Positions 42,524-53,488 of a DNA stretch of 64,000 nucleotides are shown piece by piece; position 1 is the first letter of the stretch; every line of letters begins with the position of its first letter. The notes below the pieces were generated by a model, which saw nothing but the letters and a program-made list of their open reading frames with translations, was not told the origin of the DNA and ran no database searches. The stretch lies in contig CAWZYM010000412.1 of NCBI GenBank assembly GCA_963966185.1, positions 186,001 to 250,000 of the forward strand, written 5' to 3'. Source of the DNA: Rhabditoides inermis (Eukaryota > Nematoda > Chromadorea > Rhabditida > Rhabditidae). Position numbers and translations under genes: made by a program.

Positions 42524-45500
42524 TACCTCTGTGGAACATCGTACTATTCGAACCTGACAGCTATGGTGTCGTCTGCTCTGCTGAGCAGATACAGTCAAGT
42601 TACTTTCTGGGTTACCTCTGGGTTACCAGTCATGTTACCTCTGTGGAACATCGTACTATTCGAACCTGACAGCTATGGTGTCGTCTGCTCTGCTGAGCAG
42701 ATACAGTCAAGTTACTTTCTGGGTTACCTCTGGGTTACCAGTCATGTTACCTCTGTGGAACATCGTACTATTCGAACCTGACAGCTATGGTGTCGTCTGC
42801 TCTGCTGAGCAGATACAGTCAAGTTACTTTCTGGGTTACCTCTGGGTTACCAGTCATGTTACCTCTGTGGAACATCGTACTATTCGAACCTGACAGCTAT
42901 GGTGTCGTCTGCTCTGCTGAGCAGATACAGTCAAGTTACTTTCTGGGTTACCTCTGGGTTACCAGTCATGTTACCTCTGTGGAACATCGTACTATTCGAA
43001 CCTGACAGCTATGGTGTCGTCTGCTCTGCTGAGCAGATACAGTCAAGTTACTTTCTGGGTTACCTCTGGGTTACCAGTCATGTTACCTCTGTGAAACATC
43101 GTACTATTCGAACCTGACAGCTATGGTGTCGTCTGCTCTGCTGAGCAGATACAGTCAAGTTACTTTCTGGGTTACCTCTGGGTTACCAGTCATGTTACCT
43201 CTGTGGAACATCGTACTATTCGAACCTGACAGCTATGGTGTCGTCTGCTCTGCTGAGCAGATACAGTCAAGTTACTTTCTGGGTTACCTCTGGGTTACCA
43301 GTCATGTTACCTCTGTGGAACATCGTACTATTCGAACCTGACAGCTATGGTGTCGTCTGCTCTGCTGAGCAGATACAGTCAAGTTACTTTCTGGGTTACC
43401 TCTGGGTTACCAGTCATGTTACCTCTGTGGAACATCGTACTATTCGAACCTGACAGCTATGGTGTCGTCTGCTCTGCTGAGCAGATACAGTCAAGTTACT
43501 TTCTGGGTTACCTCTGGGTTACCAGTCATGTTACCTCTGTGGAACATCGTACTATTCGAACCTGACAGCTATGGTGTCGTCTGCTCTGCTGAGCAGATAC
43601 AGTCAAGTTACTTTCTGGGTTACCTCTGGGTTACCAGTCATGTTACCTCTGTGGAACATCGTACTATTCGAACCTGACAGCTATGGTGTCGTCTGCTCTG
43701 CTGAGCAGATACAGTCAAGTTACTTTCTGGGTTACCTCTGGGTTACCAGTCATGTTACCTCTGTGGAACATCGTACTATTCGAACCTGACAGCTATGGTG
43801 TCGTCTGCTCTGCTGAGCAGATACAGTCAAGTTACTTTCTGGGTTACCTCTGGGTTACCAGTCATGTTACCTCTGTGGAACATCGTACTATTCGAACCTG
43901 ACAGCTATGGTGTCGTCTGCTCTGCTGAGCAGATACAGTCAAGTTACTTTCTGGGTTACCTCTGGGTTACCAGTCATGTTACCTCTGTGGAACATCGTAC
44001 TATTCGAACCTGACAGCTATGGTGTCGTCTGCTCTGCTGAGCAGATACAGTCAAGTTACTTTCTGGGTTACCTCTGGGTTACCAGTCATGTTACCTCTGT
44101 GGAACATCGTACTATTCGAACCTGACAGCTATGGTGTCGTCTGCTCTGCTGAGCAGATACAGTCAAGTTACTTTCTGGGTTACCTCTGGGTTACCAGTCA
44201 TGTTACCTCTGTGGAACATCGTACTATTCGAACCTGACAGCTATGGTGTCGTCTGCTCTGCTGAGCAGATACAGTCAAGTTACTTTCTGGGTTACCTCTG
44301 GGTTACCAGTCATGTTACCTCTGTGAAACATCGTACTATTCGAACCTGACAGCTATGGTGTCGTCTGCTCTGCTGAGCAGATACAGTCAAGTTACTTTCT
44401 GGGTTACCTCTGGGTTACCAGTCATGTTACCTCTGTGGAACATCGTACTATTCGAACCTGACAGCTATGGTGTCGTCTGCTCTGCTGAGCAGATACAGTC
44501 AAGTTACTTTCTGGGTTACCTCTGGGTTACCAGTCATGTTACCTCTGTGGAACATCGTACTATTCGAACCTGACAGCTATGGTGTCGTCTGCTCTGCTGA
44601 GCAGATACAGTCAAGTTACTTTCTGGGTTACCTCTGGGTTACCAGTCATGTTACCTCTGTGGAACATCGTACTATTCGAACCTGACAGCTATGGTGTCGT
44701 CTGCTCTGCTGAGCAGATACAGTCAAGTTACTTTCTGGGTTACCTCTGGGTTACCAGTCATGTTACCTCTGTGGAACATCGTACTATTCGAACCTGACAG
44801 CTATGGTGTCGTCTGCTCTGCTGAGCAGATACAGTCAAGTTACTTTCTGGGTTACCTCTGGGTTACCAGTCATGTTACCTCTGTGGAACATCGTACTATT
44901 CTAACCTGACAGCTATGGTGTCGTCTGCTCTGCTGAGCAGATACAGTCAAGTTACTTTCTGGGTTACCTCTGGGTTACCAGTCATGTTACCTCTGTGGAA
45001 CATCGTACTATTCGAACCTGACAGCTATGGTGTCGTCTGCTCTGCTGAGCAGATACAGTCAAGTTACTTTCTGGGTTACCTCTGGGTTACCAGTCATGTT
45101 ACCTCTGTGGAACATCGTACTATTCGAACCTGACAGCTATGGTGTCGTCTGCTCTGCTGAGCAGATACAGTCAAGTTACTTTCTGGGTTACCTCTGGGTT
45201 ACCAGTCATGTTACCTCTGTGAACATCGTACTATTCGAACCTGACAGCTATGGTGTCGTCTGCTCTGCTGAGCAGATACAGTCAAGTTACTTTCTGGGTT
45301 ACCTCTGGGTTACCAGTCATGTTACCTCTGTGGAACATCGTACTATTCGAACCTGACAGCTATGGTGTCGTCTGCTCTGCTGAGCAGATACAGTCAAGTT
45401 ACTTTCTGGGTTACCTCTGGGTTACCAGTCATGTTACCTCTGTGGAACATCGTACTATTCGAACCTGACAGCTATGGTGTCGTCTGCTCTGCTGAGCAGA

Positions 45501-45797
45501 TACAGTCAAGTTACTTTCTGGGTTACCTCTGGGTTACCAGTCATGTTACCTCTGTGGAACATCGTACTATTCGAACCTGACAGCTATGGTGTCGTCTGCT
45601 CTGCTGAGCAGATACAGTCAAGTTACTTTCTGGGTTACCTCTGGGTTACCAGTCATGTTACCTCTGTGGAACATCGTACTATTCGAACCTGACAGCTATG
45701 GTGTCGTCTGCTCTGCTGAGCAGATACAGTCAAGTTACTTTCTGGGTTACCTCTGGGTTACCAGTCATGTTACCTCTGTGGAACATCGTACTATTCG
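42524..45797. repeat. 112-bp satellite array, about 29 copies
   Basis: Near-identical 112-bp units, each containing the hairpin TCTGCTCTGCTGAGCAGA and two GGGTTACC motifs. Few variants are seen: GTGAAACAT at 43091 and 44323 (exactly 11 units apart), TTCTAACC near 44900, and a 1-bp deletion near 45219. Both array ends stop at the same point (ACATCGTACTATTCG). Because 112 is not a multiple of 3, the repeated 72-codon frames are an artefact. Confidence 0.98.
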
Positions 45798-46689
45798 TTT
45801 TTTTCTGTTTCTGTTGTTACAAAGCTCGATAAACATATGCCACAACAAGAAAAAAAACAATTAACTGTTTACCATTACAAAAAAGTCCATCACTTTAACA
45901 AATTATCCCTTTATCAATCATCACATGTGATGAATTTCCAATCATCACATGTGATGAAGTAATATAAAACAATGAAGTTTCCAGGACATTCACAGGATTT
46001 GGCAAACCCGAAACCTCACCACAGCAAATTCTCACCACCTCACCAACTGCACTAACCTGCACGCTTTCAAACACTATGCACTACGAAACACCGAAATGTG
46101 ATTTATGTTTTACTGTTTCCTTTTGAGTCTGTTTTTGCAAATTTTACAAGATTAAGCTCACGGAGCCTCGTATGTAGCCATTTGAGCTCCAGAGGCTCTC
46201 CATTGAGCACCTTGTCTGATACCCAGCCAGATATCGTTGGCAGCCTCATAGAAAGACCTCAGTATTAAATCAGGCATGCTCAACTCACTGGACACGTCAT
46301 AATGTTTCTAGAATTAAGTGGAGCATCGCGGAGCTCTCTTCGGATCTCCGTTGAGCACCTGTGTGGGATGTGTGCTCTATGCTTCTCTTACAGTGGGTCA
46401 AAGAGACCCTAAGGGTAAATCAGACATGCTGAATTCACTGGAGACGTCAAAATGTTTCTAGAGTTAAGTGGAGCATCGCGGAGATCTCTTCGGATCTCCG
46501 TTGAGCACCTGTGTGGGATGTGTGCTCTATGCTTCTCTTACAGCGGGTCAAAGATACCCCAAGAGTAAATCAGACTTGCCGAATTCACTGGAGACGTCAC
46601 AATCACTAGAATAAAGTGTACCATCTACCTTATTGTTAGGAAGCTCTTATCATCACAGGTCAGAGAGACTCTTACAGTAAAGTAGCGGA

Positions 46690-46840
46690 CAGACTCGAAT
46701 CCTAGGGTCAGAAACAGGCTCAGATCTGTATCTGAGGGTCGGAAAGAGGTTCAGATTTGGGATCAGATTTGCCTCAGATTTTGCCTCAGATTGTTTCTCC
46801 AGCCTCAGATATAGGGTCAGATTGTTGCTTCCCGCCGAAA
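46690..46840. repeat. TCAGAT-type minisatellite
   Basis: Irregular repeats of CCTCAGATTT/GGGTCAGATT. Confidence 0.6.
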
Positions 46841-46859
46841 GAGGCCCAATACCCAATTT

Positions 46860-47400
46860 CGATTTGTCTCTTTACGAAATTGGGGACACGGTAACGGGCA
46901 GCAGTAATGTAGTTAATGTTGCTTGAGAAAAAAAGGTGTCATATTTGATAATCGTTAGACTTCTATTTGCATAGTAAGCTATTTGGTGATGGTGACGTGT
47001 CGTGTTGATTGGTAGTTGCATTATCACATTCAGCGTTCACAAACAATGTTTCTTTTTTTTAAATCTTCTCGATAGGTGTACATAACAGTTGCTAACGTGC
47101 GCGGAGTTAGCTTACAGACTGCTACATGTCTCATCTAGCAGGTGATGATTTGATCTCTGCATCCATTACTGACATTGGCAGAACAGTCTGACAGTTACAG
47201 GGCAGACGTCTATATACGTGATAGTTTGTCTGTCCGAGGGATATAACGAGGGTTCAACGAAAAGGATTCATCTCACCCCTGAGCACTATGCATGTAAATG
47301 AACTAGGTTTGCGAATGCATGACTAAATACTAACTGATGGTGATGTTGTGGTAAACGTATATGCGGCATGACGAAAAATATACATAAATACACATTTTTT
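46860..47400. other. Interior of the large transposon; no gene seen
   Basis: Unique-looking AT-rich sequence, with no conserved motif or splice-compatible frame noticed. Confidence 0.4.
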
Positions 47401-47404
47401 TTTG

Positions 47405-47510
47405 CAAGTGGTGCGATAACTTAAGTGGTGGTGCGATGGTGCGGTAGTGCGATAACGTGTGGTGCGATGGTGCGGTGGTGCGGTGGTGTAGTGGTGCGGT
47501 CGGAGCCTGA
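47405..47510. repeat. TGGTGCGA/TGGTGCGG short array
   Basis: Preceded by a T-run and AAGTGGTG, followed by GGAGCCTGAAGA; built like the other 8-mer elements but short and degenerate. Confidence 0.7.
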
Positions 47511-47531
47511 AGACTACAAAGCGTGCCATGG

Positions 47532-47830
47532 CCGTGCAGGTCTTTTGCTCTTCTCTCCCTCATTTACAAGCTGTACACTGGGGTGCTCCTCAACCAAATC
47601 CGCCGCCACCTGGACTAGCAGCTGCCGATCGCACAAGACGGCATCCAATCTGAATACAGCTGTGCCGACCACATGTAGACTGTGTCGCAGATTGTTGAGC
47701 GTGCCTTGAGTACAAGTCCCCTTTTGTGTTTGTCTCCGTTGACTACGACTGACCGATTAGACCACGGATATCTGCTGCAATCCCTGAAGTCGAGATGAAT
47801 GACGCGAACAAGAAGGCTCCCCATAGCTCG
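47532..47830 (+). pseudogene. RTE-type LINE reverse transcriptase fragment, plus strand
   Basis: Translation shows LLSLIYKLYTGVLLNQIRRH, QLPIAQDGIQSEYSCADHM, TVSQIVERA and FVFVSVDYD, matching the fingers and palm start of RTE-clade reverse transcriptases (IYKLFTRxL, EQAGFRxGYSCxDHIxT, FVDYxKAFD). Two in-frame stops and one frameshift (near 47704) kill it. The YxDD catalytic region is missing; a block near 47795 (EMNDANKKA) matches the thumb part seen in the minus-strand fragment, so the middle is deleted. Confidence 0.75.
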
Positions 47831-47934
47831 ATATGCGATGCGGATCCGTCCGAGACTTTTCGTCGGGTACGCCCAGGTCTTTTGGCGTATCAGAGAGCAG
47901 ACAGAACCGAGACATTGAAGAGGTGTGTCTACTT

Positions 47935-48245
47935 TTTATCGAGTGTCTACTTTATTTTGCAAAAAGCAGCCCAGCCAGCGCGTGTCCTTCTACTTATCTC
48001 CTCCTCGGGCGTCTTGGTGCTGTTGATGCGTTTGCCGAGATAGACTCACATACTCCACTAGCTCGCCGTCAACCCTTATCATTCCGTGAACTCGTGAGTC
48101 GCAGTCCACTGGTCGCACTTGGTGACTTGACAGTCAACTGAACTAGTGATGAACTGGGTATTTTGGCGGTTGATGCGCAGTACGGCCTTCTTGTTCGCTT
48201 CAATCATCTCGTTTAGTATTTGTTCAGCCTCCGACGTCGACACAA
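47935..48245 (-). pseudogene. RTE-type LINE reverse transcriptase fragment, minus strand
   Basis: Minus-strand translation ILNEMIEANKKAVLRINRQ, NTQF, then VDGELVEYV and TRWLGCFLQNK, matching the thumb/connection of RTE RTs (LNxxxxxxGLxINxxKTQ, WxxF). Stops interrupt it. Faces the plus-strand fragment. Confidence 0.65.
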
Positions 48246-48509
48246 AGCTTCCACATCAAACGACTCGAAACAAACAGTGGGTGAGACAGAGAGAGTGGAG
48301 AGTTTAGGTATGAAACCCGATCGGTCGGACCACTGATGATAGGTCTCTAGTCTTGACTTTGGCCTCAACAACAACATCTGACAGCATGTCAGATGTCACA
48401 CTCGCTCATCTTGTGGGTCTTGACCAGAAGGTAAAGAACAGAATGAGTATGCATGATGAAAGAGTTTATTCCATCATCAAGACCCTGCGATCTGACAACT
48501 GAATACCAA

Positions 48510-48887
48510 ATTCTCTTTCGAAAAGTACACGAGTAAAGAGGAGTGGTTTGTTTTGATCTAATTCAACAAAAGCACATGCATAAAATCTCTTCGCAGCTGA
48601 CTAAAATTTCAAAACAAACCTGCTCTTTCGAACGATGTTTTAAAACTCTAATTGTTTTCTTGTTAGCATGTTGAGTTCAGGTATTCAGGATACTGTTAAT
48701 CCCAACAAGTAACTTGCAACAAAATGTATTACACGATTATAGTGCATACTATATTTTTCATCGATCAGAAAGAGCAGGTTTGTTTTGAAATTTTAGTCAG
48801 CTGCGAAGAGATTTTATGCATGTGCTTTTGTTGAATTAGATCAAAACAAACCACTCCTCTTTACTCGTGTACTTTTCGAAAGAGAAT
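48510..48887. mobile_element. Hairpin MITE H2 (120-bp arms)
   Basis: Arms 48510-48629 and 48768-48887 are near-perfect inverted copies with a 138-bp loop. End ATTCTCTTTCGAAAAGTACAC. Related to H1 (30264-30567). No flanking duplication recognised. Confidence 0.85.
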
Positions 48888-49094
48888 GGATGTCCTTTTC
48901 TCAAATTTCGAAGAAATTGTTTTTCAGGTTGATGTGCCGAACATGTTATGTATACATATTCGAAACTTTAGAAAACGTATCCTGAATATGGAAACGCACT
49001 GCTTTGTCGAATCGCTCGTGCGCCTGCCAATGCCAGTCTCTCATTGACACGCGCTATTTCGCGTCTCTCTCTCTTACCCACTCACTCCGCTCCG

Positions 49095-49276
49095 CACACT
49101 CCCCTCCCCCCACAGTTTTCGCGCCAAAACTGGGGCGGTGGCCTGGACGGCGAGCCGACACGAGAGTGGGTGAACGAAGGGCGGGGCATGCGCTCAGCCA
49201 ATCAGAGTGCGCACGCAAGAGAGCCGAGCGACCAATGAGCGCAAAGTGCAGTGGGCGGAGCTTACGTGATGCACAC

Positions 49277-49315
<39 letters not shown>

Positions 49316-49330
49316 CGTAAACACGTTTAG
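49095..49330. promoter_or_regulatory. CpG-rich promoter-like segment (E2F, CCAAT, GC bo×es, CRE-like)
   Basis: In order: TTTTCGCGCCAAAA (49116, palindromic E2F-type site), GGGGCGG (49131), GGGCGGGGC (49180), GCCAATCAG (49197), ACCAATGAG (49231), GGGCGGAGC (49253) and TTACGTGATG (49263), then a (GCC)n run. This combination is typical of TATA-less cell-cycle promoters. No convincing coding start follows on either strand. It lies inside the large transposon. Confidence 0.5.
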
Positions 49331-49561
49331 TGGCAAAGCGGGAGAGAGCAAAAGAGGGCGGTTTTTGGATGCCGCAACCGATATTGGTTTCACGAATCAT
49401 ACTCATAGGTCTTACAAAGTGATATTCTAACAAATAACGCACACTAATTAAGTATATTGTATTAGAATAGAGAAATCGTGTGTGCCTTGGGAGTGGCGTG
49501 TTGCGCGCGTCACAGCTCAAAACAAACGCCCCTAATAGATTTGAGAGAATTGCAGTCCTCA

Positions 49562-49783
49562 TCAAACTCGCCCTTCGTCGAGCGACGGTATAGGGTCGGG
49601 TATGACAAGTGCCGCAGGTGTATCCATGTCAGAACTCATCAAGACGAAGTCACACCCTTTGTTGCTAACAAAGATTCGGATGTCACCGGAGCCTACACGT
49701 TCCCGAAGAGACCGCAAAGCGGCCATCTCTTCTCGTGCGAGATTGAGTACGTGCGCTAGCTGGCAGAACGTGCAAGCACGCAA
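49562..49783 (-). pseudogene. Possible Penelope-like reverse transcriptase fragment
   Basis: Minus-strand frame with NLAREEMAALRSLRERV and GDIRIFVSNKGCDFVLMSS, ending in a stop. The pattern LxxEExxALRxL...DIxIxxxxKGxxxVxM recalls the N-terminal conserved block of Penelope-like RTs (the ADKG motif), but the ADKG Asp is Asn here. A frame just upstream (49790-49850, VQKLLEKLNCVLARSA) is offset by one base, consistent with a frameshift. Low confidence; a plus-strand reading cannot be excluded. Confidence 0.35.
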
Positions 49784-50289
49784 TTCAGTTTTTCTAATAG
49801 TTTCTGAACCTCGAAATCAACAGAATTGTCAGATAAAGCAGGATAAAATCTACTACCTGCGAAGAGGACGCAACGGAACAGAAAAGTGGAGAGTGTGGGT
49901 GGTCCATACTCGGGATCAGCGCGTTGCTTCCTCCGGCGTAGGGTGTGAGTGAGTGAGTGCATTCCGACCGAAATGGTCGAAACAAGGGAGATCTGAGTTT
50001 GCGAGACGGAACGAACAAGGGGCCAAAGGACAAGAGACAGGACTCGACAGGTGACACCATCACCGTACCAAGAACAGAGCACTTGGCATGTGGGGTGGGT
50101 GGGAAAGTGAGCACGGGCAACGACCGCGCGAGATCGACCTACCATGAGGAAGATGGGATCCGCAATATATCTGCCGCGCGCAGCGCGCCATATTAGAAAG
50201 TTTTATATTGTCGCTTCCCGCTACGAAAATAGTGCCGACGTCACCAAGCCGCTATCGCTAGCTAAACCGTGACAGACAGTTTTCTCATA

Positions 50290-50940
50290 GTCTACACTGA
50301 TGCCCGGTAGAGAAGCATAGAGCACACATCCCACACAGGTGCTAAACGGAGATCCGAAGGCATCTCCGCGATGCTCCACTTAATTCTAGAAACATTCTGA
50401 CGTCTCCAGTGAATTCAGCATGTCTGATTTACTGTTGGGGTCTCTTTGACCCACTGTAAGAGAAGCATAGAGCACACATCCCACACAGGTGCTCAACGGA
50501 GATCCGAAGAGATCTCCGCGATGCTTCACTTAATTCTAGAAACATTCAGACGTCTCCAGTGAATTCAGCATGTCTGATTTATTCTTGGGGTCTCTTTGAC
50601 CCACTGTAAGAGAAGCATAGAGCACACATCCCACACAGGTGCTCAACGGAGATCCGAAAAGAGCTCCGCGATGCTCCACTTAATTCTAGAAACATTATGA
50701 CGTGTCCAGTGAGTTGAGCATGCCTGGTTTAATACTGAGGTCTTTCTATGGGGCTGCCAACGATATCTGGCTGGGTATCAGACAAGGTGCTCAATGGAGA
50801 GCCTCTGGAGCTCAAATGGCTACATACGAGGCTCCGTGAGCTTAAACTTGTATAATTTGCAAAAACAGACTCAAAACGAAACAGTAAAACATAAATCACA
50901 TTTCGGTGTTTCGTAGTGCATAGTGTTTGAAAGCGTGCAG
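50290..50940. repeat. Right inverted arm of the large transposon (inner part)
   Basis: Three direct subrepeats of about 150 bp (AGAAGCATAGAGCACACATC ... TTAATTCTAGAAACATT), then unique arm sequence to the insertion point at 50941. Complement of 46150-46620 and of the outer left arm. Confidence 0.85.
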
Positions 50941-51096
50941 GTTCAAGCGTACAAGCGGGCGAGTCGCCTCCGACAAAACACGGTCTCCGCCCACTTTGGC
51001 ACCCTCCCAAAGTGGGCGGGGCCGTCTTTGGGAGCGGGCGAGTCGCCTCCGACTTGCCGCCGACAATCCTCCGATTTCGTATGATATGATTTGAAA

Positions 51097-51220
51097 TATG
51101 CGTGTACAAAAAACGACACGGGTGAAAAGTGAAAATGCGGAAAAGATAAATGTCGCAAGTTTGAGCGGGAAAACGCTATGGGCAGTGTTATTGTGAAATA
51201 TTGATTTTACTTCATTCGTT
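51097..51220. repeat. Inner inverted arm, left
   Basis: Complement of 52151-52268 (GTGTACAAAAAACGACACGG, AATGTCGCAAGTTTGAGC), probably the subterminal TIR of the 2.2-kb element or of an element within it. Confidence 0.85.
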
Positions 51221-51327
51221 GTTGTTTTGAAATGAACTGTACTACTGAGTGAGCGCCCGAATTATATATATAGGGAGGTCATAGAAAGTTCTGTAATGAT
51301 TTGGTGAGGAAGCGCTCAGTGTAGAGT

Positions 51328-51547
51328 GGGCTACTGGCAAAGAAAATGCGGTATGAATGAGGAAGGTTCTGGGAAATTATAGAACAACATGGATGGCTAT
51401 CCCAACAGATACTAAATAATTGAAAGGAGTCCTTATGGCAACGTTCAACCGAGCGATTTACTTAAACAGAGACTGCCACGGCCAGATCAAAAATGGTAAG
51501 AATCCAGAATTGATAGAGACAGCAGGACGGTGGCCATGGAAGTCGGT

Positions 51548-51580
<33 letters not shown>

Positions 51581-51640
51581 AAATCAACTAGCCCTGAAAA
51601 TAGATGGCGCTTGAGCGAGAGACCTATCCAGATACCACAT
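51328..51640 (+). pseudogene. 28S (LSU) rRNA fragment
   Basis: 51525-51625 reads GCAGGACGGTGGCCATGGAA, then CGCTAAGGAGTGTGTAACAA, CTCACCTGCC, AATCAACTAGCCCTGAAAAT and GATGGCGCTTGAGCG, the strongly conserved stretch of eukaryotic 28S rRNA. A GGGCTACTGGCAAAG block at 51328 matches the preceding GGGCCACTTTTGGTAAG region, with divergent sequence between. Changes at conserved positions (GTACCC for GAATCC) and truncation indicate a pseudogene or captured fragment, not a functional rRNA gene. The 64-codon frame across it is a coincidence. Confidence 0.85.
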
Positions 51641-51718
51641 CGACTCTTGACACCCTCTCTCCGCAGTAACAAAAAAAACAAAACATAGAAAACGTGCATT
51701 CAACCATTTATCCAATCA

Positions 51719-52100
51719 TACCGGGGCCGGGTTGGCCAAGTGGATAGCGTCACAGCTTGCTAAGTGAACAGTCGCTGGTTCGATTCCCCTCGCGGGTATT
51801 TGTTCTGCCGAAATCCACTACCTCCCGGTGGGGCGCGTGAACCCACTCTCACCCTCTGAGAGCCCTATCATCGGCGGCGGCAGTCTTTCAAGATCTTCTA
51901 CCACGCCTCGCATCCGGAACTGGTCACTTCGCGATGTTCACGCCCATCTACCATGAACAGTCAGGACTCGCGCCGCACTGTTCCAGCCAAGGAGCCCCAA
52001 TACCCCACTGTGGGATTGTGAGTGCTTCCAGATAACCCATCATGCTAACATTGTTTGTACATGTCGGAATCAGGCTGATAAACAAAAAAAAACCAACCAG
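51719..52100 (+). mobile_element. tRNA-Ser-derived SINE, most complete copy
   Basis: Head with A box TTGGCCAAGTGG and B box GGTTCGATTCC; the anticodon loop reads TTGCTAA, as in tRNA-Ser(GCT), but stems do not close. Body with CACTACCTCCCGGTGGGGCG and TACCATGAACAGTCAGGACT; tail ends in an A-run (AAACAAAAAAAAACC). Fragments lie at 16385-16620 and 27536-27650. Confidence 0.75.
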
Positions 52101-52150
52101 ACCATATCACATTCATATCACTCTGCCCTAGTGCTTTTCTCTTCTTCTCT

Positions 52151-52268
52151 GAAGTAAAAATCAATATTTCACAAGAACACTGCCCATAGCATTTTTCCCG
52201 CTCAAACTTGCGACATTTATCTTTTCCGCATTTTCACTTTTCACCCGTGTCGTTTTTTGTACACGCAT
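52151..52268. repeat. Inner inverted arm, right
   Basis: Complement of 51097-51220. Confidence 0.85.
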
Positions 52269-52439
52269 AGATTTGAAAGCGAAATGCGATTAATCAATCT
52301 TTCATCTGTGTTTTGTAATGTAAACAAGAACTGTACCGCTTTCAAGGCATCCACGTGACAACACGTATATGATGACATTGTTACACGTAATCACTCAGGT
52401 TACTTCATGGTTTATGGGTCCGTCATGCAGATCAGGGCG

Positions 52440-52815
52440 GCGACGATGTGGGCGTAAGGCGGTAGCAGACACGGCTGGTTGAGTAGTAGGTCGAACTTGC
52501 CGGCACAACGCGCACGCTTCTCCGGTGACGAATGACGCACCGTCAGAGAAGACAGACGACTTCTTGTTTTCAACAAACAGAGCGCTCAGCGGGCATCCCG
52601 CCTTACCATGCCTTCAAACTCCATGTCCCTCTTCATCATGTAGCGCAGGAACTTCTTGGCTCGCATCCTCGGTTGGCGCATGCGCTGGCACGATGCTGGT
52701 CTTCTTTCCTCGTACTTCTGCATGCACGTCGATGAGGGTTGATGACGATCATGTTTACGTTGACGAAGGTGAAGATGAGCATCACTCATCCCGCGCACTG
52801 ACCTAGAAGTACCCA
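52440..52815 (-). pseudogene. Coding-like remnant, unknown
   Basis: Minus strand: TTCTAG acceptor near 52804, frame with RMRAKKFLRYMMKRDMEFEG ending at ATG|GTAAGG (52603), then a second open stretch KFDLLLNQPCLLPPYAHIVA and ALICMTDP ending in TAA. A competing frame (FTFVNVNMIVIN) overlaps the first part. Looks like decayed transposon or gene coding sequence inside the 2.2-kb element. Family not recognised. Confidence 0.3.
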
Positions 52816-53488
52816 GGCAAACAGACTACATGCCACGAGACTACGAGCACATCCATGCCACGACGTGGGCGTGAGCGCCGGCGCCGGCGCCGACAGCTTC
52901 TCCACATTAGTATATAGTAGTTATCAATTTCAAAATATAAGGGTATCACCCAGCTTTTGCTAGCATATTTTAACATATTTACAAGTGTAAATACATTTTG
53001 ATGATTAAAAATATGCGCTCAGAAAAACGTAGTGAGAAATATCAACTTTTGCTATTTGAAATTCGCGCCAGTTTTTTGTCGGAGGCGACTCGGAGCGTAC
53101 CCGCCCTTTTGTCGGCGGCGACTCGGAGGCGACTCGGCGCGAACTCGGCGGCGAGTCGCCCGGTTGTATGTGAGTTAGTGCAGTTGGTGAGGTGGTGAGA
53201 ATTTGCTGTGGTGAGGTTTCGAGTTTGCCAAATCCTGTGAATGCCCTGGAAACTTCATTGTTTTATATTACTTCATCACATGTGATGATTGGAAATTCAT
53301 CACATGTGATGATTGATAAAGGGATAAAGGGATTGATAAAGGCATTCATGAACGTGGTTAAATCCCTGTGAATGCTACTTCTTTTGCAAAATTAGAAAAT
53401 GTATTTTGGATGCATATATGACTATAAGCGCCCATGGAATTGATAACACATCTGTTTTAGACATGTTTCACCAAATTGTAACCTATGA

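Larger units (their letters stand above)
50944..53173. mobile_element. 2.2-kb element inserted in the right arm
   Basis: The left arm of the host transposon supplies the empty site (CAGGTTAGTGCAG in that orientation). Here GTT is present on both sides (50941-50943, 53174-53176), a 3-bp duplication. Ends are GC-rich and inverted: CAAGCGTACAAGCGGGCGAG and GGCGAGTCGCCCGGTTGTAT, rich in GTCGCCTCCGAC motifs. Carries inner inverted arms, a 28S rRNA fragment, a SINE and a coding-like remnant. A 3-bp TSD would fit CMC- or Harbinger-type elements. Confidence 0.75.
45904..53326. mobile_element. Large transposon with roughly 700-bp inverted ends (host of nested insertions)
   Basis: Left arm 45904-46620. 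The right arm is split into 53326-53174 and 50940-50290 by a later 2.2-kb insertion. Outermost end TATCCCTTTATCAATCATCA and complement; possible TA target duplication. Arms contain CATCACATGTGATG palindromes and about 150-bp direct subrepeats (two and a half on the left, three on the right) built around GATCTCCGCGATGC. Without the insertion the element is about 5.2 kb. The interior contains only LINE debris, a hairpin MITE and a CpG-rich segment; no transposase recognised. Confidence 0.75.

Noticed and set aside
42524..45797. CRISPR array
   Set aside because: Units are directly contiguous with no unique spacers, and the context is eukaryotic.
42563..45864. Repeated 72-codon frames in the 112-bp satellite
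   Set aside because: 112 is not divisible by 3, so each frame crosses unit borders in a different phase and stops in the next unit; this is a non-coding satellite.
47615..47824. 69-codon minus-strand frame
   Set aside because: Shadow of the plus-strand LINE reverse transcriptase fragment.
51420..51614. 64-codon frame as a protein
   Set aside because: The DNA is conserved 28S rRNA sequence; the frame is incidental.
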